From positions 1 to 64,000 of the forward strand of contig CAVUES010000010.1 of assembly GCA_963740555.1 (NCBI GenBank): 64,000 nucleotides of DNA, in the 5' to 3' direction. The notes beneath the pieces were generated by a model, which was not told where the DNA came from, made no database searches, and was given only the letters and a program-made list of their open reading frames with translations. Position numbers and translations under genes: made by a program. Position 1 is the first letter of the stretch, and each line of letters starts with the position of its first letter. Source of the DNA: Mayfieldus sp963740555. Its GTDB lineage: Bacteria; Actinomycetota; Thermoleophilia; Solirubrobacterales; 70-9. This document shows positions 43,502 to 55,000 of the stretch, in pieces.

Positions 43502-44870
43502 TCAGGCGTGGATCGCCCAGCCGTCCACGGCGCGGGCCGCGTCGAGGATCGCCTCGGACATCGTCGGATGCGGGTGGACGATCCGCGCCAGCTCCTGGTA
43601 GCCGCCCTCGAGCGCCATCGTGTCGACCAGCTCGGCGATCATGTCGCAGGCACGGTTGCCGACCACGTGCGCGCCGAGGATCTCGCCGTATTCGGCGTCG
43701 ACGACCAGCTTCACAAGCCCCTCGCGGTCGTCGTAGACGACCGAGGCTCCGGCGCCGCCGAGCTTGAACTTGCCGACCTTGATCTCCTTGCCGCTCTCCT
43801 TGGCCTGCTCCTCGGTCAGCCCGACGCTGGCCACCTGCGGCTCGCAGAATGTCGCCCCGGCGATCAGGTTCATCTCCACCGGGTGGGTCTCGGCGCCGAC
43901 GATTCGCTCCACTGCCACGACGCCCTCCTCGGATGCCTTGTGGGCGAGCGCCGGTCCGCGGACGAGGTCGCCGATCGCATAGACCTTCTCGTTGCTGGTT
44001 CGCTGATACTCGTCGATCTCGATGCGGCCGCCGTCGTCGATCTTCACGCCGGCCTCCTCGATGTTCAGCGCCTCGACGTCCGGTGACCTGCCACCGGCGA
44101 TGCAGAGGTAGTCGACCTCGATCGACTGATCCCCGAAGCTGACCTTGACCGAGTCGCTCCCGGCCTCGACCTTCTCCACGGGGGTGCCGGTGGAGATCGT
44201 GATCTTCTGCTTCTTGAAATGGCGCTCGACGACCCGCGCCATGTCCTTGTCCTCGGCGGGCAGGATCTGGTCGAGCATCTCGATCAGCGTCACTTCGGTG
44301 CCGTAGCGCGCGTAGGCCGAAGCGATTTCGGCGCCCGAGGCGCCGGCACCGACCACGGCTATGCGAGCCGGCTGCTCGGGCAGCGACCAGGCGCCCCAGG
44401 TGTCGACGACGCGGCCGCCGAACTCGGCCCCCGGGATCGGCAACGCCACCGAGCCGGTCGCGAGCAACACCGCACCCGCCTCGTAGGTCTTGCCGCCCGA
44501 CGTTGACGTTGCCCTCGGCGGTCAGCGAGCCCTCGCCCTCGATCATCTCGACCTTGTTCTTGTCCCAGAGCATCTTCACGCCTCCGGCGAGCGTCTCGGA
44601 GACCTTGGTGCGCCGCTCCCCGAGCGCCGCCCAGTCGAGGCTCGCGTCCGGGGCCACGACCCCGAGCTCGGCGCCATTGCGGGCGTGGTCGAACACCTCC
44701 GCCGTGTGCAGCATCGTCTTCGCCGGGATGCAGGCGTAATTGAGGCAGCGCCCGCCGGGCTTGTCCTTCTCGACCACGGCGGTCTTCTGCCCCAGCTGGG
44801 CGGCGCGGATAGCGGCCACGTAGCCCCCCGGTCCACCGCCGATAACGATCACGTCGTAGGCATCAGCCAT
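43502..44870 (-). CDS. lpdA: Dihydrolipoyl dehydrogenase (E3), one-base frameshift
   Basis: The N-terminal part has DVIVIGGGPGGYVAAIRAAQ and the redox pair in GGRCLNYACIPAK (CxxxxC). At 44496-44498 an extra G turns the frame to nonsense. In the corrected frame it continues GGKTYEAGAVLLATGSVALP and runs to the end. NAD site: IAVVGAGASGAEIASAYARY. FAD site: VYAIGDLVRGPALAHKASEEG. C-terminal catalytic base: ARIVHPHPTMSEA. The whole protein is about 456 residues, normal for E3. Since E3 is needed by this very operon, a sequence error is more likely than loss. Confidence 0.9.
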
Positions 44871-44915
44871 TGGTGGCCGAGCCTATAGGACGCGGCTCGG
44901 CGCCCTAGATAGGCC

Positions 44916-45518
44916 TTATTCCCTTGGCAGGCGATGCGGCATCTGTATCCGGGCCATCGCCTTGACCATGAAAATGAAGAAGGCCAGGCAGATGCCGACC
45001 AGCGTCACCGTCCCGATCACCTGCGGCACCCTCGTCGCGCTCACAAGCCCCGCAACGCCGGCAAGCATGAAGAGCACCAACACCATCTGGAACCCGAGCA
45101 CGGCCCAGTAGCGGGACTTCCACATGCCCCAGGCCATCGCGGTGACGACGGCGGCGACGAACGCGAGCGCAACTGGATGTTGCTGGCGGCCGTTGACCGT
45201 GGCGTCGGAGACCGTGGCGATCACGGTCGAGACCCAGAAGATCACTGCAACGACGGCGGAGAACGCGGCCCCGATCGTGACCACCAGGGGCCGCTCGCCC
45301 TCGTAGAGAGGGTGCAGGGCCTCGCGCGCCTCGCGGTTCCGCTCCTCGGCGCGGGCGTAGCCGCGCTGCATCGAGCTCTTGGAGCCCTCCGCCTCGACAC
45401 CCGCCGCCGCGGCGCTGGTCGCTACGTTCTCGGCTTCTCCAGGCGCATCGCCGGAGCTCGAGGCGCTTCGCGCCTTGCGCTTTCGCCGCTCGGCGCGCCT
45501 GCGCTCGCGGCTACCCAC
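44916..45518 (-). CDS. Conserved four-segment membrane protein
   Basis: 200 residues from GTG 45518, overlapping the thiE stop by eight bases. Residues 1-60 are charged and probably disordered (RERRRAERRKRKARSASSSG), ending in an amphipathic part with RAEERNREAREALHPLYEGE. Four hydrophobic segments follow (about 78-98, 112-130, 136-156, 165-185). I do not recognise a named family. Coupling to thiE suggests co-expression but not function. Confidence 0.7.
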   Translation of the reverse strand: MGSRERRRAERRKRKARSASSSGDAPGEAENVATSAAAAGVEAEGSKSSMQRGYARAEERNREAREALHPLYEGERPLVVTIGAAFSAVVAVIFWVSTVIATVSDATVNGRQQHPVALAFVAAVVTAMAWGMWKSRYWAVLGFQMVLVLFMLAGVAGLVSATRVPQVIGTVTLVGICLAFFIFMVKAMARIQMPHRLPRE

Positions 45519-46191
45519 CGGGGGCCTCGTCGCCGATCTCCGCAAACGACCGCCGCAGCTGGTCGGCCGCCGCCGCTGGGTCGTCGGAGTCGCGGATCGC
45601 CCGTACCACGCAAAGCCGCTGCGCCCCCGCCCCGACGACTTGCGCGGCGTTCGACGGATCGATGCCCCCGATCGCATAGAAGGGCAACGGCGCACGCTGG
45701 GCCGCGTATTCGACCAACTCCAGGCCGACCGCCGGGCGCCCCTCCTTGGTCGGGGTCTCCCAGACCGGGCCGACGCTGATGTAGTCGGCGCCCATAGCGC
45801 CGTCGATCTGCTCGCGCGAGTGGGTGGATAGCCCGATCAGGCGGTCGGCACCAAGCGCCTCGCGCGCCTCGTCGACCGGCATGTCCTGTTGCCCCAGATG
45901 CACCCCGTCGGCTCGGCAGGAGATCGCCAGCGAAGGGTCGTCGTTGACGATGAACAGAGCGCTGTAGGTGTCGCAGAGGCGCCGGAAGGTGGCGCCGGAG
46001 ACCTCGATCGCGCGGCGATCCAGCTCCTTTTCGCGCAGCTGCACGATGTCGACCCCGCCCGTCAACGCGGCTCGCAGCATTGGTTCTGGGTCCCCGCCGT
46101 GGGGCCGAGCGTCGCATACGAAGTAGAGGCGGGCGGTGCGCAGACGCTCGCGCCTGAGCGGGCCGGCGGCGTCGGGGGCCGCGAGGCTCAT
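45511..46191 (-). CDS. thiE: Thiamine-phosphate synthase
   Basis: 226 residues of the ThiE TIM barrel. It has VDIVQLREKELDRRAIE, FIVNDDPSLAISCRADGVHL, GADYISVGPVWETPTKEGRP and FYAIGGIDPSNAAQVVGAGA. It joins HMP-diphosphate and thiazole phosphate to make thiamine phosphate. It is divergent from the riboswitch-controlled thiO-thiSG unit, and no riboswitch is seen on its own side. The distance to thiO is about 210 bases. Confidence 0.92.
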   Translation of the reverse strand: MSLAAPDAAGPLRRERLRTARLYFVCDARPHGGDPEPMLRAALTGGVDIVQLREKELDRRAIEVSGATFRRLCDTYSALFIVNDDPSLAISCRADGVHLGQQDMPVDEAREALGADRLIGLSTHSREQIDGAMGADYISVGPVWETPTKEGRPAVGLELVEYAAQRAPLPFYAIGGIDPSNAAQVVGAGAQRLCVVRAIRDSDDPAAAADQLRRSFAEIGDEAPGG

Positions 46192-46277
46192 CGGGTCACT
46201 GCTCTATGTGGACGACGGGGCACGGGAACGATTATCGCCCGCCCGCGCGCGGCAGTGGGGTAGGAGTACGATCGGGG

Positions 46278-46370
46278 AACAACGGGAGCCTTCAAGCCAA
46301 GGGCTGAGAGGGCGGCTAGGGCGCCGCCGACCGTCTGAACCTGATCCGGGTAATGCCGGCGCAGGGAGGT
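46278..46370 (+). promoter_or_regulatory. TPP riboswitch (THI element)
   Basis: Conserved TPP aptamer sequence is read directly: GGGAGCC, then GGGCTGAGAG, then CTGAACCTGATCCGGGTAAT followed by GCCGGCGCAGGGAG. The variable P3 stem is GGGCGGC...GCCGCC. The element ends about 30 bases before the GTG of thiO, so control is probably at translation initiation. It is on the plus strand and therefore serves thiO-thiSG, not thiE. Confidence 0.95.
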
Positions 46371-46399
46371 GGCGCGGAACCCGGCAACAGAGAGGTCTC

Positions 46400-47503
46400 G
46401 TGCCAAATCCACACAGAAAGACAGCCGATGTAGCCATCGTCGGCGCCGGCGTGATCGGTTTGGCCTGCGCATGGCGCGCGGCCCAGCGCGGGCTGGAGGT
46501 GGTGGTGCTCGAGCGCAGTACCCCCGCCGCCGGTGCGACCGGTGTCGCGGCCGGAATGCTGGCGCCGGTTGGGGAGCTGGCCTTCGGAGAGCAAAGGCTT
46601 CTTGACCTGACTTTGGAGGCGGCGGAGCACTATCCGGACTTCGTCGCCGAGCTTGAGGAGCGCAGCGGCTCGGAGGTCGGTTACGACCAATGCGGCGCCT
46701 TGCACGTCGCGCTCGACCGCGACGAGTCGGACGAGCTTCGGCGCCGGCACCAGCTTCAGCGCTCGCTCGCCCTCGAAGCGGAGTGGCTGACGCCGCGCCG
46801 CTGCCGCGAGCTCGAGCCGGGATTGTCGACGTCGATCGCCGCCGGTGTCCATGCGCCCAACGAGGGCGCGATCGATCCACGCGCCCTCTGCGTCGCGCTG
46901 CTGGCGGCCTTGGAGCGCGAGGGGGCCGAGGTTCGCAACGGCGCCGACGTTCGCGAGGCGCTGTTCGAGGGCGAGCGAATCGTGGGTGTTCGGACGGCGG
47001 CCGGCGAGGAGGTGCGGGCTCGGTCTGTCGTGCTCGCCAACGGTTGCTGGGCCGGCCAGTCGGATTGGCTTGCGCCGCAGGCCCGGCCACCGGTGCGACC
47101 GGTGAAGGGCCAGATTCTGACCCTGCGAGACTCGACCTCCGAGCCCGTCTGCGAGCGGATCGTCGCCTCGGAGCGCGTCTACCTGGTCCCGCGCAGGGAC
47201 GGCCGCGTGATCGTCGGGGCCACGGTCGAGGACCGCGGCTTTGACCTCGCCGTAACCGCCGGTGGCGTGCACGAGCTGCTCCGCGAGGCCTATCGGCTGC
47301 TGCCGGAGATCGCGGAGCTGGAGTTGATCGAGGCGACCGCCGGCCTGCGGCCCGGGACGCCCGACAACCTTCCCCTGATCGGCCCAGGGGCGCTGGAGGG
47401 ACTTGTGCTGGCGACCGGCCACTATCGCAACGGGGTGCTGCTGGCGCCGTTGACCGGCGAGCGCGTCGCCGACGTCCTGGTCGGCGCCGAGGTGGCCGCA
47501 TGA
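46400..47503 (+). CDS. thiO: Glycine oxidase
   Basis: 367 residues from GTG 46400 (AGAGAGG upstream). It is a DAO-family flavoenzyme: ADVAIVGAGVIGLACAWRAA (FAD dinucleotide site), GATGVAAGMLAPVGE, RPVKGQILTLRD, RVYLVPRRDGRVIVGATVED and a C-terminal TGHYRNGVLLAPLTG. It oxidises glycine to the imine used for the thiazole ring in aerobic bacteria. Downstream of a TPP riboswitch and overlapping thiSG by four bases (ATGA), its role is well fixed by context. Confidence 0.93.
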   Translation: MPNPHRKTADVAIVGAGVIGLACAWRAAQRGLEVVVLERSTPAAGATGVAAGMLAPVGELAFGEQRLLDLTLEAAEHYPDFVAELEERSGSEVGYDQCGALHVALDRDESDELRRRHQLQRSLALEAEWLTPRRCRELEPGLSTSIAAGVHAPNEGAIDPRALCVALLAALEREGAEVRNGADVREALFEGERIVGVRTAAGEEVRARSVVLANGCWAGQSDWLAPQARPPVRPVKGQILTLRDSTSEPVCERIVASERVYLVPRRDGRVIVGATVEDRGFDLAVTAGGVHELLREAYRLLPEIAELELIEATAGLRPGTPDNLPLIGPGALEGLVLATGHYRNGVLLAPLTGERVADVLVGAEVAA

Positions 47504-48474
47504 GGGTGGAGCTGAACGGCGAGCCCCGCGAGCTGAGCGACGGCGCGACCGTCGCCGACGCGGTGCGCGAAGCGGGAGGCGATCCCGAGGCCCGCGGGTT
47601 TGCGGTCGCCGTCGGCGGCGAGGTCGTCCCCCGCGGCGAGTGGGGCCGCCGCCTCAGCGAGGGCGAGAGCGTCGAGGTGCTGGCCGCGATCCAGGGTGGC
47701 GCCGACGAGGGTTGGCGAATCGGCGAACGCGAACTGACGTCGCGCCTGATCGTCGGCACCGGGGGCTTTCGCTCGCTCCAGGACGCCGAGCATGCGATCG
47801 CCGCCTCGGGGACCGAGATCGTCACCGTGGCGCTGCGCCGCGTCGACCCGGACGCGGACGGGTCTGTGTTGGACGTCGTGCGGCGGCTCGGCGTCTTCGC
47901 GTTGCCGAATACGGCCGGCTGCTACACGGCTCGCGACGCGGTCCGCACCGCGCACTTGGCGCGTGAGGCGTTCGACACCGACTGGATCAAACTCGAGGTG
48001 ATCGGAGACGACCGCACCCTGTTCCCGGACGCCGTCGAGCTGATCGACGCCGCCGAGATCCTTGTCGACGAGGGCTTCACGGTGCTCCCCTACACCAACG
48101 ACGACCCGATTCTCGCCCGCCGCCTGGAGGAGGTCGGCTGCGCCGCGGTGATGCCGCTCGGGTCGCCGATCGGATCGGGGTCGGGGATCCGCAACCCGTA
48201 CAACATCTCGATCATCGTCGAGCGGGCGGGCGTGCCGGTGATCCTCGACGCCGGGATCGGAACCGCGTCGGACGCGGCACTGGCGATGGAGCTGGGTTGC
48301 GACGGAGTGCTGCTCGCAAGCTCGGTGTCTCGCGCCGCGGACCCGGTGACGATGGCGGTGGCGATGCGACGCGCGGTCGAGGCCGGTTACGGGGCCCGCC
48401 AGGCCGGCCGCATCCCGCGCAAGCTGCACGCCGAGGCATCGACGCCCGAGGAGGGGTTGGCGGAGCTCTCCTAG
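47500..48474 (+). CDS. ThiS-ThiG fusion: sulfur carrier and thiazole synthase
   Basis: 324 residues. Residues 1-67 are a ThiS ubiquitin-like domain (MRVELNGEPRELSDGATVAD) ending in the Gly-Gly (66-67, AIQGG) that would normally be the free C-terminus. ThiG follows directly at about 72, with ELTSRLIVGTGGFRSLQDA, Schiff-base Lys K164 in DWIKLEVIGD, PLGSPIGSGSGIRNP and DAGIGTASDAALAMELGCDG. There is no stop or frame change between the domains. Because thiocarboxylate chemistry needs the ThiS end exposed, the fusion must be cut or use sulfur in another way. Confidence 0.9.
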   Translation: MRVELNGEPRELSDGATVADAVREAGGDPEARGFAVAVGGEVVPRGEWGRRLSEGESVEVLAAIQGGADEGWRIGERELTSRLIVGTGGFRSLQDAEHAIAASGTEIVTVALRRVDPDADGSVLDVVRRLGVFALPNTAGCYTARDAVRTAHLAREAFDTDWIKLEVIGDDRTLFPDAVELIDAAEILVDEGFTVLPYTNDDPILARRLEEVGCAAVMPLGSPIGSGSGIRNPYNISIIVERAGVPVILDAGIGTASDAALAMELGCDGVLLASSVSRAADPVTMAVAMRRAVEAGYGARQAGRIPRKLHAEASTPEEGLAELS

Positions 48475-48542
48475 GTCGGCCGGCTTGGCTGCTTCCGCGA
48501 GGCGCGTTGGGGAGCGGGCCCCTAAGCACGAACATGTGTTAG

Positions 48543-49240
48543 ATGTCAACCGAGCTCCGACTATGCAAAAAGTGCCGACGGGCCCTCCCGCTCGATCGCT
48601 TCTCGCGGTCCCAGAGGGTCGGCTATCCTGGTGGATGCAAGAACGTGTTTTCATGCCTATTTCCAAGGTCGAGGAAAGCTGCACCATCGCCAAGTCCGGC
48701 GGTCGAGGCGGCACGCAAGCTCGGCGCCCAACTCCACCTTCCTCGAGTGCCTGGAGGAACACCTTTGTCGATTGCGCGGATAAGCGACCCTGTGGCTCTC
48801 GAGTTCGACCACGTCGGTGTAAAGGCAGGCGACATCGCGTCGATGGCCTGCGACGGGGTCCGCATTGACTTGCTTGATGCGAGGTCGTGGAGCTGAGGTC
48901 GTTTGCGCCAGCTGTCAACGGCCGACGAACCCTCGCCGAAGCCAATCCTGGCGGGCTGATTTGCGCAGCTCTTGACCGGTTGGCCCCACGAACGCGACGA
49001 TTGCGCAATCATCACCTATGTCATCGGCCTGCTGCGTCAGTCCAGCTGCGTCGATTGCGGCATGGCCGATATCGCGGCGTTGGAGTTCACCATGTCGGGC
49101 AAAGCGGCACTCCGTTACCAACATCGCGTGGGGCGAGTATTCGATAGAGAATTTGAAACGTGAGATCGCGCAATGCGAGGTGCGATGCGCAAATTGCCAC
49201 CGGCGCCGCACCGCCGAACGTGGCCAGCACTTCCGCCATC
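48543..49240 (+). pseudogene. HNH endonuclease relics, probably two tandem copies
   Basis: Pieces of the small actinobacterial HNH proteins are spread over several frames. One piece, from 48543, has TELRLCKKCRRALPLDRFSR and later VALEFDHVGVKAGDIASMAC. A second, from about 49000, has SSCVDCGMADIAALEF. A third ends IAQCEVRCANCHRRRTAERG at 49232. Two LEF(D)-type segments about 270 bases apart suggest two decayed copies. No single frame codes for an intact protein. The relics end ten bases before a tRNA-Lys. Confidence 0.7.
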
Positions 49241-49249
49241 ATGTTGGGC

Positions 49250-49321
49250 GCCCCCGTAGCTCAACTGGCTAGAGCAAGCGGCTTTTAACCGCGAGGCTGG
49301 AGTTCGATCTCTCCGGGGGCA
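49250..49321 (+). tRNA. tRNA-Lys (anticodon TTT), unusual T arm
   Basis: Acceptor GCCCCCG pairs with CGGGGGC. The D arm GCTC...GAGC is normal, and the anticodon loop CTTTTAA gives TTT. Two oddities: the 27-43 pair is A-G, and the T arm GGAG-TTCGATCT-CTCC has an eight-base loop and shares a base with the acceptor. This makes it 72 bases, one short. It may be a real but divergent gene, a damaged copy, or contain a base error like others in this window. Confidence 0.75.
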
Positions 49322-49328
49322 CTCAGCG

Positions 49329-50219
49329 TTAACGCGGACGGTGCCCAGGGTGCGTTACCCGCGAATCGGTCACAGCGTGGAAGGTCGCCGCCATGTCTTC
49401 GTCGCCATGGCCCAGCTCCACCGCGCGGGTCATCTGCTCGCGCACCGCCTCGAGCAGCGCCAGGTGAAGGTCGGAGCCCTCCGCCGCCTCGAGGATCAAG
49501 CCCGCGTCCTTGGCCGCCAGCTCGAGCGGGAACGAGGCCGGGAACTTTTCCTCGATCATCATCTTGCCCTTCGTCTGCGCGTAGACGGAGTCCAGCGGGC
49601 CGCCTTCGATCAGGTCCAGGAACGACTGCTTCTCGACGCCCAACCTCTCGGCGAGCGCCAGCGTCTCGGCGACCGCTTCGGTGATTGCCAGCACCCAGCT
49701 GTTGGCGACCATCTTCAACCGCTGCCCGTCGCCGGCGGCCGGCATCCAGATCGTCGTGCGGCCGATCGCGTCGAAGACCGGATCGCAGACCTCGCGCGCA
49801 TCCTGCGGGCCGGAAGCGAGCACCGTGAGCTGGCCCTGCTCGGCAGGCTGCTTCGTGCCGAGGACGGGGGCATCGACGAAGCGGATGCCGGACTGCGCCG
49901 CCAGCGAGGCCAAGCCGTCTGTCGCCGTCAGGCCGACCGTGCTCATCTGGGCCCATACCGCGTCCTCGCCGCAGGCCTCCAGCCCGCCGCCGGCCACCAT
50001 CACCGACTCCACGCCGTCGCCGTCCCTGACGATCGTGATCACCAGTTCGGCGCCATGCACCGCCCCGGCCGGGTCCTCGGCCACCTCGACGCCGTGCTCG
50101 CGCAGCGGCTCGGCGCGCTCGATTGTCCGGTTCCAGGCGCTGACCTCGATGCCCGCGGCTGCGACGTTGCGGGCGATCGGAAAGCCCATGATCCCGGTGC
50201 CGAGAACAGCGACTCGCAT
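49329..50219 (-). CDS. Beta-hydroxyacid dehydrogenase (3-hydroxyisobutyrate dehydrogenase family)
   Basis: 296 residues from ATG 50219. The N-terminal Rossmann motif is VAVLGTGIMGFPIARNVAAA. Substrate-binding FVDAPVLGTKQPAEQGQLTV has a Lys/Gly pattern near the family DAPVSGG. The catalytic Lys is in GQRLKMVANSW. The all-alpha C-terminal domain contains LAAKDAGLILEAAE. The family includes 3-hydroxyisobutyrate, tartronate-semialdehyde and succinic-semialdehyde reductases; substrate not resolved. It is eight bases from the convergent tRNA-Lys. Confidence 0.87.
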   Translation of the reverse strand: MRVAVLGTGIMGFPIARNVAAAGIEVSAWNRTIERAEPLREHGVEVAEDPAGAVHGAELVITIVRDGDGVESVMVAGGGLEACGEDAVWAQMSTVGLTATDGLASLAAQSGIRFVDAPVLGTKQPAEQGQLTVLASGPQDAREVCDPVFDAIGRTTIWMPAAGDGQRLKMVANSWVLAITEAVAETLALAERLGVEKQSFLDLIEGGPLDSVYAQTKGKMMIEEKFPASFPLELAAKDAGLILEAAEGSDLHLALLEAVREQMTRAVELGHGDEDMAATFHAVTDSRVTHPGHRPR

Positions 50220-50263
50220 CGCGCCCACAGTACCCGTCCGCAGCCGGCGCGAAACGGGTGGGT

Positions 50264-51916
<1,653 letters not shown>

Positions 51917-51974
51917 TCGATTTGCACCAGGCGCGGATTCGAGGTCGATCCTAAATGCCCGTGATGCGGAAGGC

Positions 51975-52058
51975 TAAGCGGCGGCCCGGGCGGCCGCTTG
52001 AGTGTGTTTCGTTAGAGGCGCCGCTGTGGCCGCGCCGGACCGAAGTCCGGCGCGGCCA
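51975..52058. terminator. Double hairpin terminator before purH
   Basis: AAGCGGC...GCCGCTT (51975-51998) is followed by a 14-base perfect stem closing over CGAA (52027-52058). Outer arms GCGCCGCTG and CAGCGGCGC can extend the second into a longer cruciform. It lies 27 bases after the stop of the IPT-repeat gene, which it probably terminates. Confidence 0.65.
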
Positions 52059-52084
52059 TTTCCTTGCTCAGCGGCGCTGTTCAG

Positions 52085-55000
52085 CTACCAGCGACCGTGA
52101 CCGTGACCCTTGTCGTGACCGTGACCGTGGTCGTCGCCGTGGCCGTCGCCGTGGCCCTTGTGGTCGAAGAACCGACAGATGAAGGGCACCCTGATGTAGG
52201 TGAACTTGTCAGCACGCGACACTTCACTCGTGCCGCCGGGACCCGTCACCGTCACGTGGACGGTGCCAGCAGGCTGTGGCGGCGCGAACGCCAGGATCGC
52301 CTCGTCGTCGAGCACCCGGAAGAAGGGCGCCTCGACGTCTCCGAACTGCACCGAGGTGGCATCGGTGAAGTTCTCACCGGAGATCACCGTGAGCCCGCCG
52401 AAACACGAGATCGCGAATCTGGGGAACAGATTCGTGATCGTCGGCTGATCGCCAACCACCGGGTTGTAGGTGTAGTTGTCCGCGGCGGTGTTCGCCGAGG
52501 TGTCGACCGGCGTGGTCACCGACACGTCGACCGTGCCCGTGCCCGCCGGAGCGGTGGCCGTGATCTGGCCGTCGTTGTCGACCGTGAACGCGGTCGCCGC
52601 ATTGGCGCCAAAGCTCACGTCGGTGGCACCGGTGAGGTTCGCACCGGAGATCACCACCGAGTTGCCGCCGGCCTCCGGGCCGTTGTCGGGGACAAGCCCC
52701 GAGATGCTCGGTGGCTGGGCCGCCGGCGGGTTGTAGGTGTAGTTGTCCGCGGCGGTGTTCGCCGAGGTGTCGACCGACGTGGTCACCGACACGTCGACCG
52801 TGCCCGTGCCCGCCGGAGCGGTGGCCGTGATCTGGCCATCGTTGTCGACCGTGAACGAGGTCGCCGCATTGGCGCCGAAGCTCACGTGGGTGGCACCGGT
52901 GAGATTCGCACCGGAGATCACCACCGAGTTGCCGCCGGCCTCCGGGCCGTTGTCGGGGACAAGCCCCGAGATGCTCGGTGGCTGGGTTACAACCGTGGCC
53001 TCGGCAAAGCCCCATTCGCTGGCATGGGAGCTGAGCACGGTGAGCTGCAGATCACCGCCGGCGACCACGTCTCGAGCGGTCACACATGGGTCGGGAGTGG
53101 CCTCAGTGCTGCCGAGGCAGTTGCCTGCGGCGGTCCCCTCGGGCGGGTCCCCGGTCCCGTGCCGTATGACGGTCACCAGGTCGGTGTTCGTACCACTCGG
53201 GATCAGCGAGGCATCGAGCGTGAACACGATGCGCAGCGGGAACGCGACGCTGGCATCCGGGGCGGAGATCTGAACGCTGCCGCCCAGTATCGAGAAGCCG
53301 CTGGGCGCCGACCCGATCGGCTCGGCCGACTCGGTGATCGTCACGTCACCTGCCGCTGGAGTGGTCACCGCGGTGGTCACCGGCGCAGACGGCGTAGCTT
53401 CTGCCGCACTGGTGACGGTGCCACCGGCGAGAGCCGTCTCCGATGTCACCCTTGCGTCATAGGTGTAATCGTCCGCAGCGGTGTTCGCGGAGGTGTCAAC
53501 AGGCGTGGTCACCGACACGTCAACCGTCGTGCCGAAGGTGCCCGCCGGAGCGGTGGCCGTGATCTGGCCATCGTTGTCGACCGTGAACGCGGTCGCCGCA
53601 TTGGCGCCGAAGCTCACGTCGGTGGCACCGGTGAGGTTCGCACCGGAGATCACCACCGAGTTGCCGCCGGCCTCCGGGCCGTTGTCGGGGACAAGCCCCG
53701 AGATGCTCGGTGGCTGGGCCGCCGGCGGGTTGTAGGTGTAGTTGTCCGCGGCGGTGTTCGCCGAGGTGTCCACCGGCGTGGTCACCGACACGTCGACCGT
53801 GCCCGTGCCCGCCGGAGCGGTGGCCGTGATCTGGCCGTCGTTGTCGACCGTGAACGAGGTCGCCGCATTGGCGCCGAAGTTCACGTCGGTGGCACCGGTG
53901 AGGTTCGCACCGGAGATCACCACCGAGTTGCCGCCGGCCTCCGGGCCGTTGTCGGGGACAAGCCCCGAGATGCTCGGTGGCTGGGCCGCCGGCGGGTTGT
54001 AGGTGTAGTTGTCCGCGGCGGTGTTCGCCGAGGTGTCGACCGGCGTGGTCACCGACACGTCGACCGTGCCCGTGCCCGCCGGAGCGGTGGCCGTGATCTG
54101 GCCGTCGTTGTCGACCGTGAACGAGGTCGCCGCATTGGCGCCGAAGTTCACGTCGGTGGCACCGGTGAGGTTCGCACCGGAGATCACCACCGAGTTGCCG
54201 CCGGCCTCCGGGCCGTTGTCGGGGACAAGCCCCGAGATGCTCGGTGGCTGGGCCGCCGGCGGGTTGTAGGTGTAGTTGTCCGCGGCGGTGTTCGCCGAGG
54301 TGTCGACCGGCGTGGTCACCGACACGTCGACCGTGCCCGTGCCCGCCGGAGCGGTGGCCGTGATCTGGCCGTCGTTGTCGACCGTGAACGCGGTCGCCGC
54401 ATTGGCGCCGAAGCTCACGTCGGTGGCACCGGTGAGGTTCGCACCGGAGATCACCACCGAGTTGCCGCCGGCCTCCGGGCCGTTGTCGGGGACAAGCCCC
54501 GAGATGCTCGGTGGCTGGGCCGCGGCCACGATTGGGATCGTGAACTGGTTGACGAAGTTCGGATCCGGTGACGGCGCCGCGTCCGCCGTCGTGTCGAGCG
54601 TGCAGTTGGCCTCCAGCGTCCCCGTGTAGCCGCTTGCCGTGTGGAAGGAGATCGTGTTCGTGGCGAGGTTGCCGGTCGGCGTCGCCGCCGCGGACGTGAC
54701 CACCACGTTCTGCCCGGCCGTTCCCGTCACCGTCATTGGGCCGAGCGTTTGGATGAGGTCCGGCGTGCCCGACGTCGTCAAGGCACCGCCCCCCGTGCCC
54801 GGCGCCGGCCCGTAGGCGTTGGCGCTCGCCGTTCCGTTGCTCACGATCGGGATGTCGCCGAAGGAGAACGTCCCGGCTGGGGTCCCTCCCGGGAACCCGC
54901 CTCGCGTCGTGTCGCCCCCGTTGATCATCGGATCGGCCGGGCTCGGCGCGTCGCTGTTGGGCGGCTGCTGTGCCCCAACGGTGTTGAACTGGGTCGGGCT

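Noticed and set aside
45511..46191. thiE as a target of the TPP riboswitch
   Set aside because: The aptamer is on the plus strand and thiE is transcribed in the opposite direction.
52064..54571. An 835-codon open frame on the plus strand opposite the IPT-repeat gene
   Set aside because: It is an antisense frame created by the GC-rich codon pattern and the repeats. It is Arg/Gly/His-rich, lacks a signal or domain, and the minus strand has a coherent secreted protein with a good ribosome site.
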